From: Formicincola oecophyllae
Lineage (GTDB): Bacteria; Pseudomonadota; Alphaproteobacteria; Acetobacterales; Acetobacteraceae
NCBI RefSeq assembly: GCF_006542395.2
Contig: NZ_CP038231.1
Coordinates: 1,674,001 to 1,738,000 of the forward strand
Direction of reading: 5' to 3'
Length of the DNA stretch: 64,000 nucleotides
This document shows positions 8,893-18,078 of this stretch, piece after piece. The translations under genes were made by a program, and so were the position numbers. Every line of letters begins with the position of its first letter. Position 1 is the stretch's first letter. The notes below the pieces were generated by a model, which saw nothing but the letters and a program-made list of their open reading frames with translations, was not told the DNA's origin and made no database searches.

Positions 8893-9216
8893 TCACCTTC
8901 CAGACGGCCCCGTTGTTTGGTTGTCAACGCCACCAGGCGCGCCGCCATGTTGCCAAGCCCATGCTAGCGCCGCCAGGCGCAGGGCGGAGGCCAGCCCCCC
9001 TGTGCCACAGGGGGGCGTTGGGGTGGCTTCCCCCAGCCCGGGCACAAGCTGCTGGGCACGTGCGTTGTCCACAAGCGCCACCAACGCAGGCAGTGAGTGG
9101 CCCTGCGCTTGGGCCATGCAAGTCAAGGTTTGCCAGAAGGGGCCTTCAAGCGCCACGGATGTCCTATGACCAGCCAGGGAAAAGCTTTTCTTAATGAGCC
9201 TGCATTCCAGCGCCAA
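8893..9216 (-). CDS. Ribbon-helix-helix (RHH_4) domain protein
   Basis: Small DNA-binding-type protein. Seen: LIKKSFSLAGHRTSVALEGPFW, then MAQAQGHSLPALVALVDNAR and LASALRLAALAW. This matches the RHH_4 family pattern (beta strand with GHRTS-x-LE-x-FW, two helices, closing NxxSALR). The frame is open far upstream, but no ATG lies close to the domain; a TTG at 9216 is the nearest plausible start and gives about 107 residues. The tail after residue 90 (QHGGAPGGVDNQ) is of low complexity. Family members are usually single-gene putative regulators in alphaproteobacteria. The start is uncertain, the domain is not. Confidence 0.7.
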   Translation of the reverse strand: MALECRLIKKSFSLAGHRTSVALEGPFWQTLTCMAQAQGHSLPALVALVDNARAQQLVPGLGEATPTPPCGTGGLASALRLAALAWAWQHGGAPGGVDNQTTGPSGR

Positions 9217-9266
9217 CGTGGCAGGCAAGCCTTCCCCCCATTGGGGGGGAAGTTGGGGTGGTTGCT

Positions 9267-9854
9267 TCACGGTTTCTTGCCTGGCAGGGGTTGTGGCGCG
9301 GCGCGCGATTTGAGGCGCATGGCCAGGCACAGCTGGTTGCGCAGCCACGGCGCCACAAGCCAGGTTGTGCCAGCGCGCCCTTGCGCCCGCCCCAAGTGAA
9401 CATGGCCTGTTTGGCGCCAAAGGGCACTCATCAAAGCTAAGGTGGCCACCATAATGGCAAAGCCAGCCACAGCGCCCCATCCCATGGGGCCTGGCGCTGC
9501 CCCACCCACCACGCCACCAGCGTGGCTGGCGGAGAGGGCGGTAGCTGCAAACCACCCCACGCCCCCAGCAGCCAAAGCGCACGCCAGCGCCATGAGGAGC
9601 GCGCTGACCTGGTTAGCGCGCTGGGCGCTGGCCTGGCGCATGGCCTGGGTGAGGGCGTCTGGCGCTGGCTGGAGGCGCTCCTTCAAGCGGCGCGGGCATG
9701 AGAAGGCGCCAAGGTAGCGCCGCACCCAGCAGCGCTGGCAATGGGGCGGTAGGTTGGAGGGGTTAGGTTGGTTACAGCCCTTCCCCCTTTCCCCTTGGTT
9801 CAGCACAGCCGTGCTGGGCCCCTGGCCCCTCAAATGCGCCTGCGCGTGCGCCAT
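9267..9854 (-). CDS. Hypothetical protein with two predicted membrane helices
   Basis: A 195-codon frame, not recognised. Features visible: a Cys/Arg segment (CQRCWVRRYLGAFSCPRRL, residues about 40-57), then two hydrophobic stretches (VSALLMALACALAAGGVGWF and GWGAVAGFAIMVATLALMSA) separated by a Gly/Ala/Pro linker, and a basic C-terminus ending PLPGKKP. It precedes the RHH gene on the same strand with about 50 bases between them, so the two could be one unit. The first 20-70 residues are weakly protein-like and the true start may be the Met at 9641. It could also be a chance frame in GC-rich DNA. Confidence 0.4.
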   Translation of the reverse strand: MAHAQAHLRGQGPSTAVLNQGERGKGCNQPNPSNLPPHCQRCWVRRYLGAFSCPRRLKERLQPAPDALTQAMRQASAQRANQVSALLMALACALAAGGVGWFAATALSASHAGGVVGGAAPGPMGWGAVAGFAIMVATLALMSALWRQTGHVHLGRAQGRAGTTWLVAPWLRNQLCLAMRLKSRAAPQPLPGKKP

Positions 9855-9893
9855 GGCTTTGCCTGCCCTCCTGCCTTTTCACGCTCCGGTGGT

Positions 9894-10763
9894 TTAGTGG
9901 GCCAGGTTGTCGCCCTGGATCACCACAACAACGCGACTGTGGGTCAGCGTGTTGTAGCCCAACGGCAGCAGGGAGGCCGTGCCGGCTGGCGCCACGAAAT
10001 CCCGGTTGAGGGTGTTGGCGGTCTTAACAGGCATGGAGACCGTCAGATCGTGGGAGCGCACTTTCTCAAACCCAACGGGGGAGATGTTGATGACCTGCGC
10101 ACGCCCGCCATACTGGTTGTTAGCCAGCTGGGTGTTGGTGACGTCCAAGTGGATCTTGGTGCCGAAATTGGCCAGGTTACCGCCAATGACGTAGCGCGCG
10201 TCATGGCTGGGCAGGTCAGCAACACTGAGCAGGCGCTGGCACGCGTCTGAGGAGAGGACCTTGCCGTTCACAGGCAGCGGTGTGCCATCGCCTTTGCAGC
10301 CGCCGATTTCGCCTTGACCAATGAAGATATCACGCAGGGTGTCGCCAGCTGCGCTGACGTAAGGCAGCTTCACAGCGAAGGTGGCGTCCACGTTCATGTG
10401 GCCGTTCCAGCTGACCTGCACCGCTGTGCGGGGGGCGATGTCAACGCTGGTCTTAGGTGCGCTTTGGCTTAGGTAATCGCCAACCTGCTGCAAATTGCCC
10501 TGGGGGGCGTTGTTGACGATGCGCATGGTCTCCTTCTCCGTGCCGGGCAGGTTGACCACCGCCACCTGGAAGGACATGGCAGCACCTGGGGCGCCGTTGT
10601 TGAGCTCCTTGAGCACGGCTGCGTCAGCGCCCTGTTCCTGGGAGTGGGTGGTGGCGCGGTGGTGGCGTGCGCGCGCGGCCATGGCAGGATTGGTAGCAGC
10701 TAGGCCGGTCACGCCAGCTAAGGCCAGCAAGGTGATGGTGGCGCGTGATGATGAATGCTTCAT
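9894..10763 (-). CDS. Exported protein of unknown function
   Basis: 289 residues with a clear signal peptide (MKHSSSRATITLLALAGVTG...NPAMA, cleavage after about residue 29), then a His/Arg-rich linker and a mature region of beta-strand character. Four blocks stand out: GAAMSFQVAVVNLPG, APRTAVQVSWNGHMNVDATFAVKLP, a Cys pair (GGCKGDG...SSDACQRLL) that could form a disulphide, and a C-terminal SRVVVVIQGDN. No family is recognised. It is monocistronic, with about 90 bases to the next gene upstream on the same strand. Confidence 0.75.
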   Translation of the reverse strand: MKHSSSRATITLLALAGVTGLAATNPAMAARARHHRATTHSQEQGADAAVLKELNNGAPGAAMSFQVAVVNLPGTEKETMRIVNNAPQGNLQQVGDYLSQSAPKTSVDIAPRTAVQVSWNGHMNVDATFAVKLPYVSAAGDTLRDIFIGQGEIGGCKGDGTPLPVNGKVLSSDACQRLLSVADLPSHDARYVIGGNLANFGTKIHLDVTNTQLANNQYGGRAQVINISPVGFEKVRSHDLTVSMPVKTANTLNRDFVAPAGTASLLPLGYNTLTHSRVVVVIQGDNLAH

Positions 10764-10852
10764 GTCAGGTCCCTATGTCTCTAGGTCTCTAGGCCTCTGG
10801 CCAGGTACCGCCTGGGGCGGGTGACTGGTGCAGCAGGGCGTCCAGGGGGTGC

Positions 10853-11152
10853 TCAGAGGTTGCTGGTCTGGTTGCCAGGCGTGGTCAGCCAGCCGCCAAG
10901 CGCACCAGCGGCAGCGCCTGTCAGCGCGCCAAGGGCGGCACCGCCGCCACCGTCAGCCAGGGCGCCAATGGCAGCGCCGGCAGCGCTTGTCATCAGGGCG
11001 CCACCAAGGGCGCGGTCAGTCGGGCTATCCAGCTGCTGCTGGCTGCAGGCGCCAAGGCCAAGGGCCGCGATGAGCGGCAGGGCGCCACCCAGGGCCAGCA
11101 TGCGGCGCCCCAGGGGGGAGCGTTTGGAGGTGTGGGGGGTGAAAGCAGTCAT
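10853..11152 (-). CDS. Small glycine-zipper lipoprotein
   Basis: 99 residues starting at the ATG at 11152, preceded by GGAGAAACC. A basic N-terminus and hydrophobic segment end in a lipobox (LGAC, Cys near residue 36). The mature part has alternating Gly/Ala repeats (ALGGALMTSAAGAAIGALADGGGG), the glycine-zipper pattern found in small outer-membrane lipoproteins such as the OmpA-like/SlyB group. Likely envelope-located and possibly stabilising the membrane; the exact role is unknown. Confidence 0.75.
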   Translation of the reverse strand: MTAFTPHTSKRSPLGRRMLALGGALPLIAALGLGACSQQQLDSPTDRALGGALMTSAAGAAIGALADGGGGAALGALTGAAAGALGGWLTTPGNQTSNL

Positions 11153-11419
11153 GGCTTTGGTTTCTCCACGCCACAGGGGCGGTGTTGGTGCAAGGCGCCC
11201 AGGTGCCGTGGGGCGCCCCTTGCGCAAAGCTGCGCCAGGCGGTGTCGCGCCCCTGGGCCCTGGTCAGCCAGGGGTAAGGAAGCCAGCAAAGGCATGGCAG
11301 GGCATCATCAGGCCCTGTCTGTTTCGTTTTGGCAAGTTTCTTCACAGCTGGCCAGGTCTGAAACCCCCTGCCTTTTAGCCAGGGCTGTTCAGGCCTGGGC
11401 CATTCAGACCAGGGACGTT

Positions 11420-12751
11420 TCAGAAGCGCAGTTCATCAGGGCGGCCGTCCCATTCAGCCCGCCCCCAGTCGCCCAGTGCCCATTGGGCGCGCAGGAAGGC
11501 GGCAAAGCCCTCCAAATCCCCCGCCACAACGTGCGCCCTGATGAGGCGCATCAAGCGTTGGTAATAGGCCAGGTTGTGCCATGTCAGCAGCATGGGGCCC
11601 AGGATTTCATCTGTGCGAAAAAGATGGTGCAGGTAAGCCCTGCTGTAACGGTTAAGCGGCGATGGTTCATAGGGGCTGAGGGGGCGCGGGTCATCCTTGA
11701 AGCGCGCATTGCGCAGGTTCAGCGCGCCCCGTTCCGTGTAGGCGCGCGCCGTGCGCCCAGCGCGCGATGGCATCACGCAGTCAAACATATCCACGCCGCG
11801 CATGACGGCGCCCAGCATGTCATCAGGGGTGCCAACGCCCATCAGGTAGCGCGGTTTGTCCTCAGGCAGCGCTGGAGCAGTGTAATCAAGGGTTGCGAAC
11901 ATCTCCGCCTGGGGTTCCCCCACAGCCAGGCCGCCAATGGCGTAGCCTTCAAAACCGATAGCGACCAGCGCTTTGATGGAGCGCAGGCGCAGCTCCCTGT
12001 CTGTCCCGCCCTGCACAATGCCAAACTGCCCATAGCCTGGGCGCGCCTTGAAGGCCTTGCGCGAGCGCGCCGCCCAGCGCATGGAACGCTCCATGCTGGC
12101 CTCCAAAACGGCTTTGGGGGCTGGCAGGGCAGGACATTCGTCAAAGGCCATGGTGATGTCGGCATCCAAATCATGCTGGATGGCGGTGGATGATTCAGGC
12201 GTCAGGCGGTGGGGGCTGCCATCGATGTGGGAGCGGAACGTCACGCCATCTTCGTCAAGCTTGCGCAGGGCGCCAAGGCTCATGACCTGAAAACCGCCTG
12301 AATCGGTCAGGATGGGGCCTGGCCAGTCCATGACCTTGTGAAGGCCGCCCAGCGCCGCTACCCGTTCAGCGCCTGGGCGCAGCATGAGGTGATACGTATT
12401 GCCCAGCACCACGCCAGCGCCTGTGGCGCGCACGGCGTCTGCCGTCATAGCCTTCACCGTGGCCTTAGTGCCAACTGGCATGAAGGTTGGTGTGGGCACA
12501 GTGCCATGGGCTGTGTGCAGCCAGCCAGCGCGGGCCTGGCCTTGGCGTGCTTCAGCCACCCAGGCCATGGCGGTGGCGCGTTTGCTGAAGTCCGCCCTGG
12601 GGAAGGCGGGGCTATCGGCCAGGGAGAAAGCGCCCTGCGGTGGTGCCGCGTTGGGGGGGCAATTTGGCGTTGGGGTGGGTGGCGTTGTCTCAGTCATGCT
12701 GCGTGCAGTCCGTTTCAGTCCGTCTGTTTCACGGGGTGGTTGAGCCGTCAC
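11420..12751 (-). CDS. tgt: tRNA-guanine(34) transglycosylase, zinc site apparently lost
   Basis: Exchanges guanine-34 for preQ1 in GUN-anticodon tRNAs during queuosine synthesis. Seen: [10 protein letters not shown], the nucleophile/acid region [41 protein letters not shown], and the catalytic-Asp block [12 protein letters not shown]; then [18 protein letters not shown] and SRAYLHHLF. Odd: the CxCxxC zinc ligands normally between DPRPL and SRAYLHHL are replaced. The segment reads [11 protein letters not shown] with no cysteine (checked on the nucleotide sequence at 11641-11700), while the histidine ligand region remains. A GTG at 12751 overlaps the queA stop by four bases (GTGA). An inner ATG at 12697 is an alternative start without a good ribosome site. 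The N-terminus before residue 50 is proline-rich and not conserved. Confidence 0.93.
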   Translation of the reverse strand: MTAQPPRETDGLKRTARSMTETTPPTPTPNCPPNAAPPQGAFSLADSPAFPRADFSKRATAMAWVAEARQGQARAGWLHTAHGTVPTPTFMPVGTKATVKAMTADAVRATGAGVVLGNTYHLMLRPGAERVAALGGLHKVMDWPGPILTDSGGFQVMSLGALRKLDEDGVTFRSHIDGSPHRLTPESSTAIQHDLDADITMAFDECPALPAPKAVLEASMERSMRWAARSRKAFKARPGYGQFGIVQGGTDRELRLRSIKALVAIGFEGYAIGGLAVGEPQAEMFATLDYTAPALPEDKPRYLMGVGTPDDMLGAVMRGVDMFDCVMPSRAGRTARAYTERGALNLRNARFKDDPRPLSPYEPSPLNRYSRAYLHHLFRTDEILGPMLLTWHNLAYYQRLMRLIRAHVVAGDLEGFAAFLRAQWALGDWGRAEWDGRPDELRF

Positions 12752-13794
12752 GCCTCAGGGGCCTTCTCCAGCAGGCAGGCGTCACCGTAGGAGTAGAAGC
12801 GCATCCCCGCTTCAATGGCGCTGCTATAGGCGGCGCGCATGGGCTCCGTGCCTGCGAAGGCGCACACAAGCATGAACAGCGTTGAACGTGGCAGGTGGAA
12901 GTTGGTCATCAGCGCATCAACACAGCGGAAACGGTAACCAGGCTTGATGAAAATGTCCGTCTCCCCCCGCCAGGGCGCCAAGGTGCCATCAGGCTGACAA
13001 GCGCTTTCCAGCAGGCGCAGGCTTGTGGTGCCCACAGCCACCACCCGGCGCCCCTCTTGGTGGGCCTTATTGACGGCGTTGGCCGTGGCAGCGCTGACAT
13101 GGCCCCATTCAGAATGCATTTTGTGGTCCGCCAGCGCGCCGCGCACAGGCAGGAATGTGCCTGCCCCCACATGCAGCGTCACGCTGTGGCGCTCCACCCC
13201 CCGTTCTGCCAGGGCCGCCATGAGCTCAGGGGTGAAGTGCAGCCCTGCTGTGGGGGCTGCCACAGCGCCTTTGTGGGCGGCGAAAAGGGTTGTGTAGTCG
13301 CGCTCGTCATCAGCTGTGGGGCCGTTAGGGCGGTCGATGTAAGGGGGCAGGGCCAGGACGCCGCAGGTTTCAAGGAAGTGGTCGAAAGATGCCCCCTCCA
13401 CAGAAAAGCGCAGCGTGGCGGCGCCGTCCCCCTCATTGGTCAGGACGGTGGCGGTCGCTGTGCTGCCTTCAAAACGCAAATTATCCCCTGGGCGCAGCTT
13501 GCGGGCATTGCGCGCCAGGACATGCCAGCTGCCATCAGCCAAGGGGCGGTCAAGCGTCAGGCCAATATGGGCTGTGCCGCGTTCAGCCACCCGCAGCGCC
13601 GCCAGCTTGGCATGGAGGACAGCCGTGTCGTTGACGATCAGCAGGTCCCCAGGGCGCAGCAGCCCTGGCAGGTCGCGCACATGGTGGAAAGTGCGCTGCC
13701 CCCCCTGCACATGCAGCAGGCGCGCCTGGTCGCGCGGGCGCGCTGGGCTGAGGGCGATGCGCGCCTTGGGCAGGTCGAAGTCAAAAGGGGCCAT
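12748..13794 (-). CDS. queA: S-adenosylmethionine:tRNA ribosyltransferase-isomerase
   Basis: Transfers and isomerises the ribosyl part of SAM onto preQ1 in tRNA to give epoxyqueuosine, the step after Tgt. 348 residues from the ATG at 13794 ([27 protein letters not shown], the standard QueA opening); the frame is open to another ATG at 13851, but that has no ribosome site. Further family blocks: [69 protein letters not shown]. It is directly coupled to tgt by overlapping stop and start codons, giving a queuosine operon. Confidence 0.95.
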   Translation of the reverse strand: MAPFDFDLPKARIALSPARPRDQARLLHVQGGQRTFHHVRDLPGLLRPGDLLIVNDTAVLHAKLAALRVAERGTAHIGLTLDRPLADGSWHVLARNARKLRPGDNLRFEGSTATATVLTNEGDGAATLRFSVEGASFDHFLETCGVLALPPYIDRPNGPTADDERDYTTLFAAHKGAVAAPTAGLHFTPELMAALAERGVERHSVTLHVGAGTFLPVRGALADHKMHSEWGHVSAATANAVNKAHQEGRRVVAVGTTSLRLLESACQPDGTLAPWRGETDIFIKPGYRFRCVDALMTNFHLPRSTLFMLVCAFAGTEPMRAAYSSAIEAGMRFYSYGDACLLEKAPEA

Positions 13795-13919
13795 GCTGTC
13801 CCCAGCCGCTTGGGGGCTGGGTGCTGGGGGTATTGTGCGTTGTGCAACCATGGCCGTTCGTTAGGCCATGGGGGGGGCCATGGCAAGCCCAGCGGGCAGG
13901 CTGACCTGGCTGGCGGCTT

Positions 13920-14516
13920 TTAGTTGCCGGCGTTGACCTTGCGCTGGAGGGCGTCAATCAACGTTTGCACATTGCCGCCATGGCGGGAGAGGAAGGAAGT
14001 GTAGTCCGTGCGCTGGGTCAAGCGCATGGAGGCGCCTTCGCCATAGATGTCCACAAGCTTGGGCGGCTGGCCGGCCACCACCACTGTCATCGTCACGGGG
14101 TCCTGGCCTGGGCGGGTGATTTGCAAGGTCACCTTTTCACCATCAGGGCTGGGGACGGAACCCAGCAACGTGTAGGAGATGTTGGTGTACTGCCCCATCT
14201 GCACCAGCACGGCGTTCAGCATCACGGCCTTGAACAGGCGCACGTATTCCTCGCGCTGGGCAGGTGTAGCAGTGCGCCAGTAGCGCCCCAGGCAGTAGCG
14301 GGCAATGGCAGGGATATTGACGTTGTGGTCAACGATGGGCACGAAGTCGCGCCGCTTTTGGTCCATGGACTGCGATGAGTTCAGGACAGCCACCATCTCA
14401 TGGCCCAGATGGTCAACGAAGTCCGTTGCCTGGCTGGCGTGGGCTGTGCCTTGAAAAGCCATGCTTGCCACCACGGCGATGGCCGCACCGCGGGCGGCAT
14501 TACCAAAAAAACGCAT
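13920..14516 (-). CDS. mlaC: MlaC-type periplasmic phospholipid-binding protein
   Basis: Shuttles phospholipids between MlaA in the outer membrane and the MlaFEDB ABC transporter. 198 residues with a signal peptide (residues 1-27, cleaved after AHA). The mature protein follows the Ttg2D/MlaC pattern: SMDQKRRDFVPIVDHNVNIPAIARYCLGRYWRTATPAQREEYVRLF, then a C-terminal sheet with VDIYGEGASMRLTQR and TDYTSFLSRHGGNVQTLIDAL. mlaA lies 316 bases upstream on the same strand; the other mla genes are not in the window. Confidence 0.92.
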   Translation of the reverse strand: MRFFGNAARGAAIAVVASMAFQGTAHASQATDFVDHLGHEMVAVLNSSQSMDQKRRDFVPIVDHNVNIPAIARYCLGRYWRTATPAQREEYVRLFKAVMLNAVLVQMGQYTNISYTLLGSVPSPDGEKVTLQITRPGQDPVTMTVVVAGQPPKLVDIYGEGASMRLTQRTDYTSFLSRHGGNVQTLIDALQRKVNAGN

Positions 14517-14832
14517 GATCGTGATGCCTTCCTGAGCTTGACCAAGGGCCCGCCCTGCAGGCTGGCGCCGGTCGTTTCATGGTTGGTCCGGCCTGGCCGG
14601 TGGGGATTGCCGCCACGCCCAATCAGTCTAGAGGGCTGGCTAGCGGCCCTGCCTCTGCGCAAAGCTGTGCGGGCAGCGGTGATATGCTTTTCCGTGGGGC
14701 AACTATAAAAGCCTTTGGGGGTGGCGTCATCCCAAATAATGACCAATCGTTCACGCCAAGGCAGGCTTGGCGCAAAGCCTGCGGACGGCGGTAAGCCCCG
14801 CAGGGCGCCTAACAGGGACGTTTGGGGGCCGT
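14517..14832. other. Spacer between mlaA and mlaC, no gene seen
   Basis: 316 bases between two same-strand Mla genes. It holds no frame with protein-like features. The length suggests that mlaC has its own promoter rather than being read only from mlaA, but no convincing promoter boxes or terminator can be picked out by eye. Confidence 0.5.
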
Positions 14833-15690
14833 TCAGTACCAGTCTGGAACGGTGCGGCGGTTGTCGTTCTTAAGCTTGTCAACGTCCGATTGGCGGCTTT
14901 GCTGCCAGGCGCTGCGCACGAAAGCGTAAGGGTCCAGGCTCTGCTTCTCAATCTGGTCGATTTGGGGGATGGCGTCAGCAAAGCCGTTGAAGGTGCCCAG
15001 GATGTTGTAGCCCCAGTCGAAGTTCAGCAAGCCATAGCCACGCGGAATGTAGTTGACGGGCGTCAGCGCCTGGCTGATGACGTAGCCCCCCAGGTCACGC
15101 GGGCCGCTGGGGCCGATGAACGGGATGAACAGGTAAGGCCCAGGGTCAGCCCCCCACAGCCCCAGCACCATGCCGGGGTCCGTTTCGTGCTGCTTAATGC
15201 CCACCATGCTGGCCACATCGATGATGCCAGCCACACCAGCAGTCATGTTGATGAGGTAGCGCATGAAGGAATCACCAGCGCGGCGCGGCTTGCCAGCGCC
15301 AACGTCAGAGAAGAAGACGGCCGGTTCCCGCCAGGTCTCGTTCAAATTGCCGATGGCATCGCGGAAAGGCTTGGGGATGTAATCCCATCCCTTGCCAATG
15401 GGGCGCAGGACGGTCTTGTAAGCCCACATATTGAAGGTGAACATTTTGCGGTTCAGCGGTTCAACAGGGTCGTTGGCAAGCTTGTAGTCCTGCAGGTCGT
15501 CAGGGTCTTTAGGGGGCGGGTTGTAGAAGTCGCTCATGCTGCAGCCAGCAAGCGTCAGCACAGCCAGCGTGGCGGCCAGCAGGCGCTGGGCGGCGGGGCG
15601 GCGGGCGGGGCTTGGCTGCCCCGCGGCTTCTGTGCCCGCGTGTGCCGTGGGTTCCACAACGCCCCCTTCAGCGCCTCTCCGTAATGCCAT
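14833..15690 (-). CDS. mlaA: MlaA (VacJ) outer-membrane lipoprotein
   Basis: Removes mislocalised phospholipid from the outer leaflet of the outer membrane, usually with a porin partner. 285 residues with an unusually long charged lead of about 35 residues before a hydrophobic segment and lipobox (LAGC, Cys at about 50). Conserved blocks: NDPVEPLNRKMFTFNMW, FFSDVGAG, RYLINMTAGVAGIIDVAS, LGLWGADPGPYLFIPFIGPSGPRD. A GAGGCG site precedes the ATG. Functionally linked to mlaC just downstream. Confidence 0.95.
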   Translation of the reverse strand: MALRRGAEGGVVEPTAHAGTEAAGQPSPARRPAAQRLLAATLAVLTLAGCSMSDFYNPPPKDPDDLQDYKLANDPVEPLNRKMFTFNMWAYKTVLRPIGKGWDYIPKPFRDAIGNLNETWREPAVFFSDVGAGKPRRAGDSFMRYLINMTAGVAGIIDVASMVGIKQHETDPGMVLGLWGADPGPYLFIPFIGPSGPRDLGGYVISQALTPVNYIPRGYGLLNFDWGYNILGTFNGFADAIPQIDQIEKQSLDPYAFVRSAWQQSRQSDVDKLKNDNRRTVPDWY

Positions 15691-15977
15691 GTCGCCTCAC
15701 TTCAAACTTTCCAGGCCCAGGGCCGGGCATCCACACAAAGGGCGCCCCCTGGCTGCCCAGGGCATTGCGCCACCAAAACCCACAGTCCTGAGCAGAAGCC
15801 AGGCCATGGTGCGCCCACAGCCCACGCCAACTGTAAACCAGCATGGGGCCGCTTCCGCCATTGGGGGTTGATTATAGTGAACACCCCCCCTCTGCCTAGC
15901 CTGGTTGAGGCTTTTGGGCCGCGCACTGTGGCAGAAGGGCAGCAGGGGATGGGGCTTTGGTTCGCGTTGAGGGCGCT

Positions 15978-16670
15978 TCAGCCTGGCGTGCCGGAGCGTG
16001 GTGCGCTGGCAGCTGGGGTGGCCGCCTGGGCTTCGATGACGTCCCACAGCTCCTCAGGGGTGGTGGCAACGTAATCCGCCCCAGCCTGCCTGAGGGCGCT
16101 GGCATTCTGCGAACCCCATGTGACGCCGCATGTGGGCAGTTGGGCTGAGCGGCCCATCATCATGTCATAGCCTGAATCACCAATCACAAGCTCAGGCCCT
16201 GCTGGGAAGCCAAGCTGGGCCTGGGCTTCTTCCACCGGGTCTGGCTCAGGCTTGTGGCGGGCGGTCATGTCAGAGCCCACAAGGGTGCTGAACAGCCCAG
16301 CAATGCCCAAATCAGCCAAATTGCGCTGGAGGGCGTCCGTCTTTTTGCTGGTGACGATAGCCATGGTCATGTCATGGGCGTGGGCGCGTTCGAGCAACGT
16401 CTTCATGCCTGGGAAAAGCGTAATCATGGCGGCAGGCAGTTCAGCATAGAGGGCGCGGTAGGTCTGGATGATTTCAGCTACCTTTTGGGGCGGCAGCGGC
16501 TTGCCCGCCAGCCCCTCCACCATGCTGGGCAGGGCCAGTCCCATGGCGTTGACGATGCGCGCCTGCAGCGGCACGGGCAAGTTGTGGGTGCGGAAGGCGC
16601 CCTGCATGGCCTGGACCACGGCGGGGGCTGTGTTAGCGATGGTACCGTCAAAATCAAAATAGAGGATCAT
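15978..16670 (-). CDS. HAD-family phosphoglycolate phosphatase-like hydrolase
   Basis: 230 residues from the ATG at 16670 (GGAAAG 6 bases upstream). HAD motifs: I, YFDFDGTIANT (nucleophile Asp); II, AIVTSKK; III, the Lys of KPEPDP; IV, VIGDSGYDMMMGR. The cap domain is of the helical Gph/PGMB type. It probably dephosphorylates 2-phosphoglycolate or a small sugar phosphate. It is transcribed divergently from galM, with 152 bases between the starts. Confidence 0.88.
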   Translation of the reverse strand: MILYFDFDGTIANTAPAVVQAMQGAFRTHNLPVPLQARIVNAMGLALPSMVEGLAGKPLPPQKVAEIIQTYRALYAELPAAMITLFPGMKTLLERAHAHDMTMAIVTSKKTDALQRNLADLGIAGLFSTLVGSDMTARHKPEPDPVEEAQAQLGFPAGPELVIGDSGYDMMMGRSAQLPTCGVTWGSQNASALRQAGADYVATTPEELWDVIEAQAATPAASAPRSGTPG

Positions 16671-16822
16671 GGGAACTTTCCAGCAAAACGGGCCTGACAA
16701 AGTGGTGCGGTCTAGTTTAAAAGAAGTTTTACAAAAGTGGCAGTGCCTTATGGCCCCAACATGGCCCCCTTACTAGCGGCGGGGCGCTGCGCCTTGCCCC
16801 ACCAGCAACGGGAACACCCACT

Positions 16823-17938
16823 ATGACCAAGCCTTCAACAGCCACTACAGCCTGGGGCACTTTGCCTGACGGCCGCCCTGTTTCCATGGTCACCCTCACT
16901 AATGGGGATGGCCTCAATGGTGAAAGCATTACAGCGCGCATCATCACCTGGGGTGGTATCCTGCAATCAGTGGAGACACCGGACGCCAATGGCAAAAGCG
17001 CTGACATTTCCCTAGGCTTCCCCAACCTTGAAGGTTACCTAGCCCACAATGAGGACCCGCATTTCGGCGTTATCCTGGGCCGTGTGGCCAACCGCATCAA
17101 GGGTGCCAGCTTCGAGCTGGACGGCGCCACCTTCAAAACGCCCGTCAATAACGGCGCCAACACTATCCACAGCGGGCCTGGTGGCTTCCATGCCCAGCTT
17201 TGGACCATTGAGGACACTGGCGCTGACGATAGCAAAGCATGGCTGACCCTCGCCCTTACCAGCCCTGAGGGGGACATGGGCTTCCCCGGCACCGTGAAGG
17301 TGCGCGCCACCTACACCCTCACCACCAAGGGGGAGCTGGCCGTGCGCTTTGTTGGCGAAACCGACAAGCCCACCCTCCTCAACATGGCGACCCACGCTTA
17401 CTGGAACCTGAACGGCGAAGGCTCCGGCAGTGCTGAGCCTGCGCAGCTGCGCATAGACGCCACCCGCTACGCTGTGATGGACGAGGACTGCGTGCCCACA
17501 GGGGAACTGGCGCCCGTCACGGGGACGCCTTACGACTTCACCAGCTTCCACACGGTGGGAGAACGGCTGCGCAGCTCGCTGCCGCAGATGTACTGGGCGC
17601 ACGGCTATGACACCAGCTGGGAAATCAGCGGTGAATGGGGCCGGGGCAAGCCTGTGCGCCGCGCAGCCACCCTCTACGACCCGCGCTCTGGCCGCCAGCT
17701 TGTGGTCCTGACCAACGCCCCAGCTATGCAGTTCTACAGCTGCAACTGGCTGAACGGCGCTTATGTTGGCCCTTCAGGGCGCACTTACCGCCAGACGGAC
17801 GGCGTGGCGTTTGAGCCAGGCCACTACCCCGACAGCATCCACCGCCCTGAGTTCCCAAGCGTTGTCCTGCGCCCTGGGGAAACGTACGACCACACAACCG
17901 TGTTCCGCTTCAGCACAGGCCTGCCTGAAGGCCTCTGA
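16823..17938 (+). CDS. galM: Aldose 1-epimerase (mutarotase)
   Basis: Interconverts alpha and beta anomers of aldoses such as glucose and galactose. 371 residues. Seen: FGVILGRVANRIKGASFELDG (substrate-binding Arg region), NTIHSGPGGFHAQLW, the catalytic-His block LLNMATHAYWNLNGEG, PAMQFYSCNW, and the catalytic-Glu block GVAFEPGHYPDSIH. Length and order match the family. No signal peptide is seen. It is a lone gene, convergent with cysE. Confidence 0.94.
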   Translation: MTKPSTATTAWGTLPDGRPVSMVTLTNGDGLNGESITARIITWGGILQSVETPDANGKSADISLGFPNLEGYLAHNEDPHFGVILGRVANRIKGASFELDGATFKTPVNNGANTIHSGPGGFHAQLWTIEDTGADDSKAWLTLALTSPEGDMGFPGTVKVRATYTLTTKGELAVRFVGETDKPTLLNMATHAYWNLNGEGSGSAEPAQLRIDATRYAVMDEDCVPTGELAPVTGTPYDFTSFHTVGERLRSSLPQMYWAHGYDTSWEISGEWGRGKPVRRAATLYDPRSGRQLVVLTNAPAMQFYSCNWLNGAYVGPSGRTYRQTDGVAFEPGHYPDSIHRPEFPSVVLRPGETYDHTTVFRFSTGLPEGL

Positions 17939-18078
17939 GCGCTGGCGCTCCCACGCGCCAAGCCCCCAGCCCAGTGGGTTAGGGGTTGAAGGGGCGGCTG
18001 TGGGTTGGCACAGGTTGGTGCAAGCGGCCATGCCTGCATTCTGCCTGCCCCAAGCCAGTGCTGCGCCTGGAGTGCCTC

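Noticed and set aside
11280-11419. Terminator downstream of tgt
   Set aside because: CAGGCCTGGGCC and ACCAGGG hint at pairing, but no clean stem with a T-run is present.
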